From contig DESG01000138.1 of the NCBI GenBank assembly GCA_002361175.1, positions 35,293 to 48,236 of the forward strand: a stretch of DNA of 12,944 nt. The letters are read 5' to 3'. The notes under the pieces were generated by a model. The model saw only the letters and a list, made by a program, of their open reading frames with translations, searched no databases and had not been told where the DNA came from. The DNA is from Lachnoclostridium sp. UBA3320. GTDB taxonomy: Bacteria > Bacillota > Clostridia > Lachnospirales > Lachnospiraceae. Numbering within the stretch: position 1 is the first letter of the stretch; the number at the start of each line of letters is the position of its first letter. This document shows, piece by piece, positions 1-5,468 of this stretch. The position numbers were made by a program, and so were the translations under genes.

Positions 1-2
1 AT

Positions 3-536
3 ACTATAATAAAAAAGGAGTTTAAAAAATTATCAAAATATGGATTATTGTACAATGAGAGAATACGACTACGTAAAGGCAAGATAATATTATGTGAAAA
101 ATATATAATATATCCATCTGGTGGCAAAGATGATATAAAAGGAGTAACATATATTAAGGTTGTGTATAAGACTAAAAAAGGCAATATGGAGGTTTATATT
201 GATGAAGAGTATCATAAAATATATGCAGTTCAGATGCCTTATGACTTGTATTTAGGCTATGCCTCTAAGATAAAAGACTATGGCATATCAACAAATGAAA
301 GTGTCTTTGGTTATGATGAAATAGACTCGTCATATTTTGAATTTATAAATGGTCTTTTAAAATATTATTATAATAATAAACCAAGTGCAGAAATTAATTA
401 TTATACTATTTTAGATGCTTACTATTCAGGTGGGTTAATATGTGATGATGGTATAGTACTTGAAGCTGGCAGAAGAAAGTTTATCACTTCAGAAGGTTTT
501 GAAGTTATGCAGATAGGAATTTACAATTTGATATAA
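3..536 (+). CDS. Unrecognised protein, 5' end outside the window
   Basis: The reading frame is open from position 3 and contains no stop until TAA at 534-536, so the window holds the last 177 or so codons of a gene that probably starts upstream. A TTG at 48 could serve as a start, but it has no well-placed ribosome binding site (GGAG at 17-20 is 27 nt away), and the residues before it read as normal protein, so I prefer a partial gene. The protein is rich in Tyr, Ile, Lys and Asp, has no obvious membrane segment or signal peptide, and looks like a soluble alpha/beta protein. I see no catalytic motif and recognise no family. It converges on the minus-strand pair that ends at 610, with 73 nt between and no clear terminator hairpin. 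It might belong to the same accessory region as that pair, but that is a guess. Confidence 0.6.
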   Translation, partial: TIIKKEFKKLSKYGLLYNERIRLRKGKIILCEKYIIYPSGGKDDIKGVTYIKVVYKTKKGNMEVYIDEEYHKIYAVQMPYDLYLGYASKIKDYGISTNESVFGYDEIDSSYFEFINGLLKYYYNNKPSAEINYYTILDAYYSGGLICDDGIVLEAGRRKFITSEGFEVMQIGIYNLI

Positions 537-609
537 ATACTATTGGGATTTCTTTCTGCAAATTTGCCTATTTTGGTACAGCAAAGCAGATGTATAAGCG
601 ATATAATTC

Positions 610-819
610 TTACCATGCATACTTGCCTGACAAAACTAAGCTGTCAATGTCCTCAAACGCATTTTCTATCCGTTCTGTATGATATATCCAATAATTATCA
701 TATATTTTTTGCACAATACCACATTCTTCCCATTCTTTAAGGATATCGCCCGTTTTTGCATTTTTATATGCAGCATAACATTCCAATAAATACATAAAAA
801 ATTTCATCTCTTCTGTCAT
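610..819 (-). CDS. DUF3791-like small protein (possible antitoxin component)
   Basis: A 69-residue protein. The pattern MTEEMKFFMYLLECYAAYKN, then a D-x-LKEW segment, then YDNYWIYHTERIENA and EDID, matches what I remember of the DUF3791 family, including the closing SGKYAW. Members are about 70-75 residues and usually sit beside a DUF3990 gene, a predicted ADP-ribosyltransferase-fold protein, so a toxin-antitoxin role has been suspected. The frame is open 13 codons further upstream, to 858, but the ATG at 819 is preferred: it lies one base after the stop of the preceding gene, with GGGGTG just before it, and it gives the family's usual N-terminus. The two genes are therefore almost certainly translationally coupled. 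The odd feature is that no DUF3990 gene follows; only about 70 nt remain before the convergent gene. Family assignment is fairly secure, function is not. Confidence 0.75.
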   Translation of the reverse strand: MTEEMKFFMYLLECYAAYKNAKTGDILKEWEECGIVQKIYDNYWIYHTERIENAFEDIDSLVLSGKYAW

Positions 820-820
820 A

Positions 821-1066
821 TCATTCACCCCATATATAGATTGAATTTTTGGGGTCACCTGTCACTTTTTCGCACTCCCAAATTTCAAATATTGCTCCTG
901 CACCAAAATCAGTCATGCCACAATCTGCATTTTCTAACATTTCATGTGTTTTTGATTTAACAAATGCCTTAAATGCTTCCATATGGTTCAATCTATATTT
1001 CTCTGATATTAATAGAACTACTTCATTATTATAATAATCTATCGTTTCAGGTTCTAATCGTTTCAC
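821..1066 (-). CDS. Small partner protein of the DUF3791 gene
   Basis: An 81-residue protein starting at GTG (1066-1064), with AAGGAGG about 11 nt upstream. Recognisable stretches are KRLEPETIDYYNNEVV near the start, FVKSKTHEMLEN in the middle, and GMTDFGAGAIFEIWE followed by GDPKNSIYIWGE at the C-terminus. From memory, proteins of this pattern are the usual first gene of DUF3791/DUF3990 loci in Lachnospiraceae, annotated only as hypothetical. The predicted character is a small, mostly helical, acidic soluble protein without membrane segments. It ends in TGA one base before the ATG of the DUF3791 gene, so the two form an operon. A possible promoter lies at 1129-1157 on the same strand. A role as an antitoxin or as a structural partner is inference from gene neighbourhood only. 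Confidence 0.7.
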   Translation of the reverse strand: MKRLEPETIDYYNNEVVLLISEKYRLNHMEAFKAFVKSKTHEMLENADCGMTDFGAGAIFEIWECEKVTGDPKNSIYIWGE

Positions 1067-1128
1067 ACGAATCTTGCCTCCTTAAACTTTACAAGTGAAA
1101 TATAATCATGCGAAAACTCTATGTATTT

Positions 1129-1157
1129 ATATTAACAGATACAAAGTATATAAGCAA
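1129..1157 (-). promoter_or_regulatory. Candidate promoter for the DUF3791 gene pair
   Basis: Read on the minus strand, TTGCTT (1157-1152) and TAATAT (1134-1129) are separated by 17 nt, an acceptable sigma-A arrangement. Transcription would begin near 1122, giving a leader of about 55 nt before the GTG at 1066. The region is so AT-rich that chance matches are likely. Confidence 0.35.
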
Positions 1158-1241
1158 GAAAAACTTAATTCTAACTTTACACAACATTATACAATTATGA
1201 TACAAATGTGAAATAAAAAGTATACAACAATATCCTATTAT

Positions 1242-1266
1242 TATCTAAAAGTTTTATTTTTAGATA
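1242..1266. promoter_or_regulatory. Perfect 9-bp inverted repeat before the carboxypeptidase gene
   Basis: TATCTAAAA (1242-1250) and TTTTAGATA (1258-1266) are exact reverse complements separated by 7 nt. The right arm directly touches the GGGAGG ribosome binding site (1267-1272) of the gene starting at 1280. It could be a repressor operator or an mRNA hairpin that limits access to the ribosome binding site. The rest of the 1067-1279 gap is AT-rich and non-coding; I find no convincing plus-strand promoter in it. Confidence 0.45.
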
Positions 1267-1279
1267 GGGAGGAATAATT

Positions 1280-2104
1280 ATGTTAAAACAATTATTTAAA
1301 AAAGTGTTGCGCTGTATACTTTATGCTGTAGTAATTTTAGGTATATTCTATTATGTTTCTTTCAAAATCCAAAGTACGGAAAGAGTAAACACTAAAGGGC
1401 AATATACAATTCAGTTAAGTAATAATAACGAAAAACAAGATAAAAAAGTCTATAAAGATAATACAAGCCTTGATGATAAAAATTATGTTAAAGCCAATTA
1501 TAATAAGTATATGGAAATTTATAATAATAATAAAGACACTCTTATTCTTGCAAACAGGGACAACCCTTTGCCAACAGACTATAAACCTTCTTTAAGACAT
1601 ATATGCAATGGAAGGCTTGAGGCTTCTAATGAACTTTATAGTAGTTTAGTACAAATGCTTGCAGATGCCAAACTGCAAGGCTATACTTACTGGATATCTT
1701 CTGCATATAGAAGTGCCGAAAAACAGCAAAAACTTGTTGATGAGGACGTATATACATGTATGGCAAATGGTATGTCTTATAATGATGCATTAGAAGAAGT
1801 GTATAAGGAAACTATGCCAGCAGGATGCAGCGAACACCAAACAGGACTTGCACTTGATATACTTTGTTCAGGTAACTCAGTTATGGACGCTTCGCAAAAA
1901 GATGAGCCTGGAAATAAGTGGCTTCGTAAAAACTGCTATAAATATGGATTTATATTGCGTTATCCAGAAGATAAAAGCGGCATTACTGGTATTAATTTTG
2001 AACCATGGCATTTTAGATATGTCGGAAAAGAGGCTGCAAAATTTATTATGAAAAGCGGTATTACATTAGAAGAATTTCATATGGCTTTAGAGCAGAATGT
2101 TTGA
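1280..2104 (+). CDS. Membrane-anchored D,D-carboxypeptidase, peptidase M15B (VanY-like)
   Basis: A 274-residue protein. Residues 1-8 are basic and residues about 11-27 form one hydrophobic segment, a signal anchor that places the enzyme outside the membrane. A low-complexity Asn/Lys/Asp linker (about 38-90) leads to the catalytic domain. Family motifs are in order: SSAYRS at 140-145, SEHQTGLALD at 184-193 (the SxHxxGxAxD zinc motif, His186 and Asp193), and EPWHFRYVG at 241-249 (Glu241 as probable catalytic base, His244 as third zinc ligand). All expected active-site residues are present. Enzymes of this family remove the terminal D-Ala from peptidoglycan stem peptides, controlling cross-linking; VanY itself contributes to glycopeptide resistance, but no other van genes are visible, so ordinary wall maturation is more likely. 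The start is set by GGGAGG 7 nt upstream. No clear terminator follows it. Confidence 0.9.
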   Translation: MLKQLFKKVLRCILYAVVILGIFYYVSFKIQSTERVNTKGQYTIQLSNNNEKQDKKVYKDNTSLDDKNYVKANYNKYMEIYNNNKDTLILANRDNPLPTDYKPSLRHICNGRLEASNELYSSLVQMLADAKLQGYTYWISSAYRSAEKQQKLVDEDVYTCMANGMSYNDALEEVYKETMPAGCSEHQTGLALDILCSGNSVMDASQKDEPGNKWLRKNCYKYGFILRYPEDKSGITGINFEPWHFRYVGKEAAKFIMKSGITLEEFHMALEQNV

Positions 2105-2151
2105 AATAGTAACTAGTAACAAAAAAAGTAAAAAAAAATTTAAATACCCCC

Positions 2152-2180
2152 TTGCAAAAAATTTGAAAAAAGTGTATATT
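2152..2180 (+). promoter_or_regulatory. Promoter of the S10-spc operon
   Basis: TTGCAA at 2152-2157 and TATATT at 2175-2180 are separated by exactly 17 nt. The segment just upstream (about 2120-2147) is nearly pure A/T with two long A runs, resembling an UP element that would strengthen a ribosomal protein promoter. Transcription should start around 2186-2188. This sits in the only long non-coding gap before rpsJ, and no other candidate in the gap is as good. Confidence 0.75.
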
Positions 2181-2185
2181 AGTTA

Positions 2186-2449
2186 ATGCTGTGACATTGA
2201 TAGCGATGAAGCGTGAGGTTGCTGCTATATGGAAACGTATAGCAGGTTTTTCCGTGGAGCGAATGTCATGTTAGGAAACTGGCGGCAAGTCACTGTACAA
2301 CGAGGAATTTTATATGGGTGTTTATGTGAGTTTATAGTAGGACACACCCGGATAAGTGTACAGTCACCACTTGTTGCGCTGGATATATCAGGTTTGGCAA
2401 AATGCCAGAATAACAACCTGTATAAGTGCGAAAAGGAGGCGGCTTTTTT
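2186..2449 (+). promoter_or_regulatory. Structured 5' leader of rpsJ (candidate ribosomal protein leader RNA)
   Basis: About 260 nt of GC-richer sequence separate the promoter from rpsJ, and base pairing fills most of it. Domain 1: TGACATT (2192-2198) pairs with AATGTCA (2262-2268) and encloses a 10-bp hairpin, arms 2222-2231 and 2236-2245, closed by a GAAA tetraloop. Domain 2: 2282-2290 pairs with 2369-2377 (9 bp, two G-U), continuing into ACTGTACA (2292-2299) with TGTACAGT (2357-2364), then GGGTGT (2316-2321) with ACACCC (2344-2349). Domain 3: CAGGTT (2389-2394) pairs with AACCTG (2415-2420) and encloses TGGCA/TGCCA (2395-2399/2403-2407). Then come AAGGAGG (2433-2439) and six T before the rpsJ ATG. 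In E. coli the S10 operon leader is bound by L4; in Clostridia the regulator is not known to me. I see no classic intrinsic terminator, so translational or coupled control is more likely than simple attenuation. Confidence 0.7.
2314..2337 (+). other. Possible leader peptide ORF (MGVYVSL) inside the rpsJ leader
   Basis: ATG at 2314-2316 is followed by six more codons and two consecutive in-frame stops, TAG TAG at 2335-2340. GAGG at 2302-2305 lies 8 nt before the ATG, a good ribosome binding distance. The ORF sits at the tip of the long domain 2 stem, and its first codons form one arm of the GGGTGT/ACACCC helix, so a translating ribosome would open that helix. Whether it is translated cannot be seen from sequence; seven codons can arise by chance. 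Confidence 0.35.
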
Positions 2450-2767
2450 ATGGCAACAAATGTAATGAGAATTACACTGAAAGCGTATGACCACAATCAG
2501 GTGGACCATGCAGCAGCAAAAATCATTGATACAGTTAAAAAGACAGGTGCAAAGGTAAGTGGTCCTGTACCTCTTCCTACAAAAAGGGAAGTAGTTACGA
2601 TACTGCGTGCAGTGCACAAGTACAAGGATTCAAGAGAGCAGTTTGAGCAAAGGACACACAAGAGATTGATCGATGTTATTGCTCCTACACAAAAGACCAT
2701 AGAGGCTCTTACAAAGATGGAGATGCCATCTGGTGTAGCTGTAGTTCTTAAAATGAAAGAAAAGTAA
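2450..2767 (+). CDS. rpsJ: 30S ribosomal protein S10
   Basis: A 105-residue protein, the usual S10 length. It forms part of the 30S head and in many bacteria also acts as NusE in antitermination complexes. The family signature AVHKYKDSREQFEQRTHKRL lies at about 54-73, preceded by PVPLPTKREV, the extended loop region. The frame is open to a GTG at 2426, but the ATG at 2450 is correct: it gives the family N-terminus MATNVMRITLKAYDH and lies 10 nt after AAGGAGG (2433-2439). It is the first gene of the operon, behind the long structured leader. No str operon genes (rpsL, rpsG, fusA, tuf) lie directly upstream. Between it and rplC is a 120-nt gap with only a weak AT hairpin (GTTTAT 2800-2805 with ATAAAC 2811-2816). 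Confidence 0.98.
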   Translation: MATNVMRITLKAYDHNQVDHAAAKIIDTVKKTGAKVSGPVPLPTKREVVTILRAVHKYKDSREQFEQRTHKRLIDVIAPTQKTIEALTKMEMPSGVAVVLKMKEK

Positions 2768-2887
2768 TTTTTTAACTAATTTAAGTAGAAACTCTTAGTG
2801 TTTATTATAGATAAACCATCTAGGATGATTTCAACACCATGCAAAGGCAGGATTTGAAATCCGCTGTAGATTAACAGGAGGTGCATT

Positions 2888-3571
2888 ATGAAGAAAGGCA
2901 TTTTGGCCACGAAAATCGGAATGACACAGATTTTCAATGACAATGGAGTACTGACTCCAGTTACTGTACTTAAAGCAGGTCCATGCTATGTTACACAGGT
3001 AAAATCTGTTGACACTGATGGATATAGTGCGGTACAAGTAGGTTTTGTTGATAAAAAAGATAAGATTATCACAAAAGATGCTACAGGAAGAAAAGAAGTA
3101 AAAAGAATCCATGGTGTAAATAAGCCATTGCAGGGACATTTTGCAAAAGCAGGTGTTTCTGGCAAGAGATATCTGAAAGAATTTAAGTTTGAGAACGCTG
3201 GCGAATATACACTTGGTCAGGAGATTAAGGCTGATATATTTGAAGCGGGAGACAAGATTGACGCAACAGGAACTTCTAAAGGTAAAGGTTTTCAGGGCGC
3301 TATTAAAAGACATGGACTTCACAGAGGTCCTATGGGACATGGTTCAAAGTTCCACAGACACGCAGGCTCTAATGGTGCTTGTTCAGACCCAAGCCGTGTA
3401 TTTAAAGGAAAGAAGATGCCTGGACAGATGGGAAATGTAAAGGTTACAATCCAGAATCTTGAAGTTGTAAGGGTAGATGCAGAGAAAGACTTAATTTTAG
3501 TTAAAGGTGCTGTACCTGGACCAAAGAAAGCTTGTGTTGTAATTAAGGAAAGCGTTAAATCTGGCAAATAA
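2888..3571 (+). CDS. rplC: 50S ribosomal protein L3
   Basis: A 227-residue protein; L3 is an early 23S rRNA binder whose central extension reaches near the peptidyl transferase centre. The N-terminal KKGILATKIGMTQIF is typical. The core GTSKGKGFQGAIKRHG (128-143) and HRGPMGHGSKFHRHAGSNG (145-163) form the family signature, followed by VFKGKKMPGQMGN at 171-183. Length is some 18 residues above the roughly 209 of E. coli; the extra lies in a lysine-rich stretch around 55-76. AGGAGG lies 6 nt before the ATG. The next gene, rplD, follows after 26 nt. Confidence 0.98.
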   Translation: MKKGILATKIGMTQIFNDNGVLTPVTVLKAGPCYVTQVKSVDTDGYSAVQVGFVDKKDKIITKDATGRKEVKRIHGVNKPLQGHFAKAGVSGKRYLKEFKFENAGEYTLGQEIKADIFEAGDKIDATGTSKGKGFQGAIKRHGLHRGPMGHGSKFHRHAGSNGACSDPSRVFKGKKMPGQMGNVKVTIQNLEVVRVDAEKDLILVKGAVPGPKKACVVIKESVKSGK

Positions 3572-3597
3572 TTCTTTTGGAAAGGAGGAAAACACAG

Positions 3598-4221
3598 ATG
3601 GCTAACGTATCTGTTTATAATATGGAAGGCAGCGAAGTGGACAAGATAGAGCTTAACGATAGCATATTCGCTGTAAATGTAAATGAACATTTAATGCATA
3701 TGGCTGTGACATTACAGCTTGCAAATAAACGCCAGGGTACACAGAAGGCAAAGACACGCTCAGAAGTGAGGGGCGGCGGCAAAAAACCTTGGAGACAGAA
3801 GGGAACTGGTCATGCAAGACAAGGTTCTATAAGAGCTCCACAGTGGAAAGGCGGCGGTGTTGTATTTGCTCCAACACCAAGAAGCTATTCATTTAAGATG
3901 AATAAAAAGGAAAAAGCATTTGCGCTTAAATCTGCTCTTACAAGCAGAGTCAATGAAGAAAAATTCCTTGTTATGGATTCACTTAAATTTGACGAGATTA
4001 AGACAAAGAAAATGGTAAATGTACTTGATGCATTAAAGGTAAAAAAAGCACTTGTAATCCTTGATGGTGAAGACAATGCCAATGTGGTACTTTCTGCAAG
4101 GAATATACAGGGCATAAAGACCGTTGCTTCTAATGCAATCAATGTATACGATATCTTAAAATATGAAACAGTCATCATCACTAAAACGGCTGTATCTAAA
4201 ATTGAGGAGGTGTACGCATAA
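3598..4221 (+). CDS. rplD: 50S ribosomal protein L4
   Basis: A 207-residue protein. L4 binds domain I of 23S rRNA and its long loop lines the exit tunnel near the macrolide site. That loop is visible at 58-87: VRGGGKKPWRQKGTGHARQ, then GSIRAPQWKGGG. The frame extends 7 codons upstream to 3577, but those codons contain the ribosome binding site (AAAGGAGG, 3581-3588), so the ATG at 3598 (MANVSVYN) is the start. Its stop shares a base with the ATG of rplW (TAATG), indicating translational coupling. In E. coli L4 represses the S10 operon by binding the leader; whether this L4 does so is unknown, but the structured leader at 2186-2449 is the obvious target to test. Confidence 0.98.
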   Translation: MANVSVYNMEGSEVDKIELNDSIFAVNVNEHLMHMAVTLQLANKRQGTQKAKTRSEVRGGGKKPWRQKGTGHARQGSIRAPQWKGGGVVFAPTPRSYSFKMNKKEKAFALKSALTSRVNEEKFLVMDSLKFDEIKTKKMVNVLDALKVKKALVILDGEDNANVVLSARNIQGIKTVASNAINVYDILKYETVIITKTAVSKIEEVYA

Positions 4222-4520
4222 TGGCAGATTTAAAATATTATGATATTATTTTAAAACCAATTATTACTGAAAAATCAATGAATGCTATGCAGGAAAAGAA
4301 GTACACTTTCGCTGTACATGTTGATGCAACAAAGAGTCAAATAAAAGAAGCTGTTGAAAAACTTTTTGAAGATACAAAAGTTGAAAGTGTAAATACAATG
4401 AACCTTGAAGGAAAGACAAGACGCCGTGGCAGGACATCTGGCAAGACGGCAAAGTCTAAAAAGGCTATTGTAAAGTTGACAAAAGATAGCAAAGATATTG
4501 AGCTTTTTGAAGGGCTTTAA
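4221..4520 (+). CDS. rplW: 50S ribosomal protein L23
   Basis: A 99-residue protein, normal for bacterial L23. It lies at the polypeptide tunnel exit and is the docking point for trigger factor and SRP. Typical features are DIILKPIITEKSM near the N-terminus, YTFAVHVDATKSQIKEAVEK in the middle, and the basic GKTRRRGRTSGKTAKSKKAI segment. The start ATG overlaps the rplD stop by one base; GAGGAGG (4204-4210) within rplD is 10 nt upstream. It is followed by a 55-nt gap with a 7-bp inverted repeat before rplB. Confidence 0.97.
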   Translation: MADLKYYDIILKPIITEKSMNAMQEKKYTFAVHVDATKSQIKEAVEKLFEDTKVESVNTMNLEGKTRRRGRTSGKTAKSKKAIVKLTKDSKDIELFEGL

Positions 4521-4533
4521 TAAAATTATATAA

Positions 4534-4557
4534 TTGCATGGAAAACCTATCATGCAA
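4534..4557 (+). promoter_or_regulatory. Intergenic hairpin between rplW and rplB
   Basis: TTGCATG (4534-4540) and CATGCAA (4551-4557) form a perfect 7-bp stem with a 10-nt loop. It lies just 5' of the rplB ribosome binding site (AAAGGAG 4561-4567). There is no T tract, so it is not a terminator; it may stabilise mRNA or tune rplB translation. Confidence 0.45.
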
Positions 4558-4575
4558 GTGAAAGGAGAAAATTTC

Positions 4576-5421
4576 ATGGGAATTAAAACATTTAACCCAT
4601 ATACACCTTCCAGAAGACACATGACAGTAGTGGACAGGTCTTATATTACAGCAGACAAGCCAGAAAAGTCTCTTACAGTGTCATTAAAGAAGAACTCCGG
4701 TCGTAACAACCAAGGCAAGATTACTGTCAGGCATCATGGCGGAGGCTCAAGAAGAAAATATAGAATTATAGATTTTAAGAGAAATAAAGATGGTATTCCA
4801 GCAACAGTAAAGACCATTGAATATGACCCTAACAGAACAGCCAACATTGCACTAATTGCATATGCTGATGGTCAGAAAGCATATATTCTTGCACCAGAAG
4901 GACTTAAAACTGGACAAAAGATTATGAATGGAGCTTTGGCTGAAATTGAAATTGGCAACTGTCTTCCACTTGAAAATATTCCTGTTGGTACACAGGTACA
5001 CAATATTGAATTACAACCTGGCAAAGGCGGACAGCTTGTACGTGCAGCAGGTAATAGCGCACAGCTTATGGCTAAAGAAGGCAAGTATGCAACGTTAAGA
5101 CTTCCTTCAGGCGAGATGAGAATGGTTCCAATTAAATGTCGTGCTACAGTTGGTATTATAGGCAATGGTGAACACGCACTTGTAAATATTGGTAAAGCAG
5201 GACGCAAGCGTCATATGGGTATAAGACCTACAGTTCGTGGTTCTGTTATGAACCCTAACGACCATCCACATGGCGGTGGTGAAGGCAAGACAAGCGTAGG
5301 ACGTCCAGGACCATGTACTCCTTGGGGCAAACCTGCTCTTGGTCTAAAGACTCGTAAAAAGAATAAACAGTCAAATAAGTATATAGTAAGAAGAAGAGAC
5401 GGAAAATCTTTAGCTAAATAA
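4576..5421 (+). CDS. rplB: 50S ribosomal protein L2
   Basis: A 281-residue protein, slightly longer than the usual 273-277. L2 binds 23S rRNA next to the peptidyl transferase centre and helps join the subunits. The N-terminal FNPYTPSRRHMTV, the RNA-binding core with GRNNQGKITVRHHGGGSRR (42-60), and the highly conserved VMNPNDHPHGGGEG (224-237) are all present; His230 corresponds to the conserved histidine studied in E. coli. The frame is open 14 codons upstream to 4534, but AAAGGAG (4561-4567) 8 nt before the ATG at 4576 and the family N-terminus MGIKTFNPY fix the start. A 47-nt gap containing an inverted repeat separates it from rpsS. Confidence 0.98.
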   Translation: MGIKTFNPYTPSRRHMTVVDRSYITADKPEKSLTVSLKKNSGRNNQGKITVRHHGGGSRRKYRIIDFKRNKDGIPATVKTIEYDPNRTANIALIAYADGQKAYILAPEGLKTGQKIMNGALAEIEIGNCLPLENIPVGTQVHNIELQPGKGGQLVRAAGNSAQLMAKEGKYATLRLPSGEMRMVPIKCRATVGIIGNGEHALVNIGKAGRKRHMGIRPTVRGSVMNPNDHPHGGGEGKTSVGRPGPCTPWGKPALGLKTRKKNKQSNKYIVRRRDGKSLAK

Positions 5422-5430
5422 GAGAGAGTC

Positions 5431-5453
5431 GCCAGTGATATAAATATACTGGC
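5431..5453 (+). promoter_or_regulatory. Intergenic hairpin between rplB and rpsS
   Basis: GCCAGT (5431-5436) and ACTGGC (5448-5453) form a 6-bp stem, extendable by one G-U pair, with an AT-rich loop. It ends 5 nt before the rpsS ribosome binding site (GGAGG 5459-5463). No T run follows, so it is not a classic terminator. Confidence 0.4.
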
Positions 5454-5468
5454 AGAATGGAGGATATA

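Noticed and set aside
543..1034. Plus-strand ORFs opposite the DUF3791 pair
   Set aside because: The minus-strand frames carry recognisable family patterns and ribosome binding sites; the plus-strand ones do not.
1160..1240. Plus-strand promoter for the carboxypeptidase gene
   Set aside because: Several AT-rich hexamers resemble -10 boxes, but none has a fair -35 at 16-18 nt.
2105..2151. Terminator for the carboxypeptidase gene
   Set aside because: The stretch has long A runs but no GC-rich stem and no following T run on the plus strand, so I cannot support a terminator.
2431..2449. Intrinsic terminator before rpsJ using the T6 run
   Set aside because: Only a 5-bp, mostly A-T stem is possible directly before the T run, too weak for termination.
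2229..2465. 78-codon plus-strand ORF across the rpsJ leader
   Set aside because: It overlaps the rpsJ start in another frame, has no ribosome binding site, and its sequence is explained by the leader's paired segments.
2225..2617. 130-codon minus-strand ORF over the leader and rpsJ
   Set aside because: Antisense to a structured leader and a certain gene; Cys/His-rich composition is typical of a shadow frame.
2845..2865. Palindrome GGATTTGAAATCC before rplC as hairpin
   Set aside because: The central loop would leave only 4 base pairs with a 5-nt loop, and the flanks do not extend the stem.
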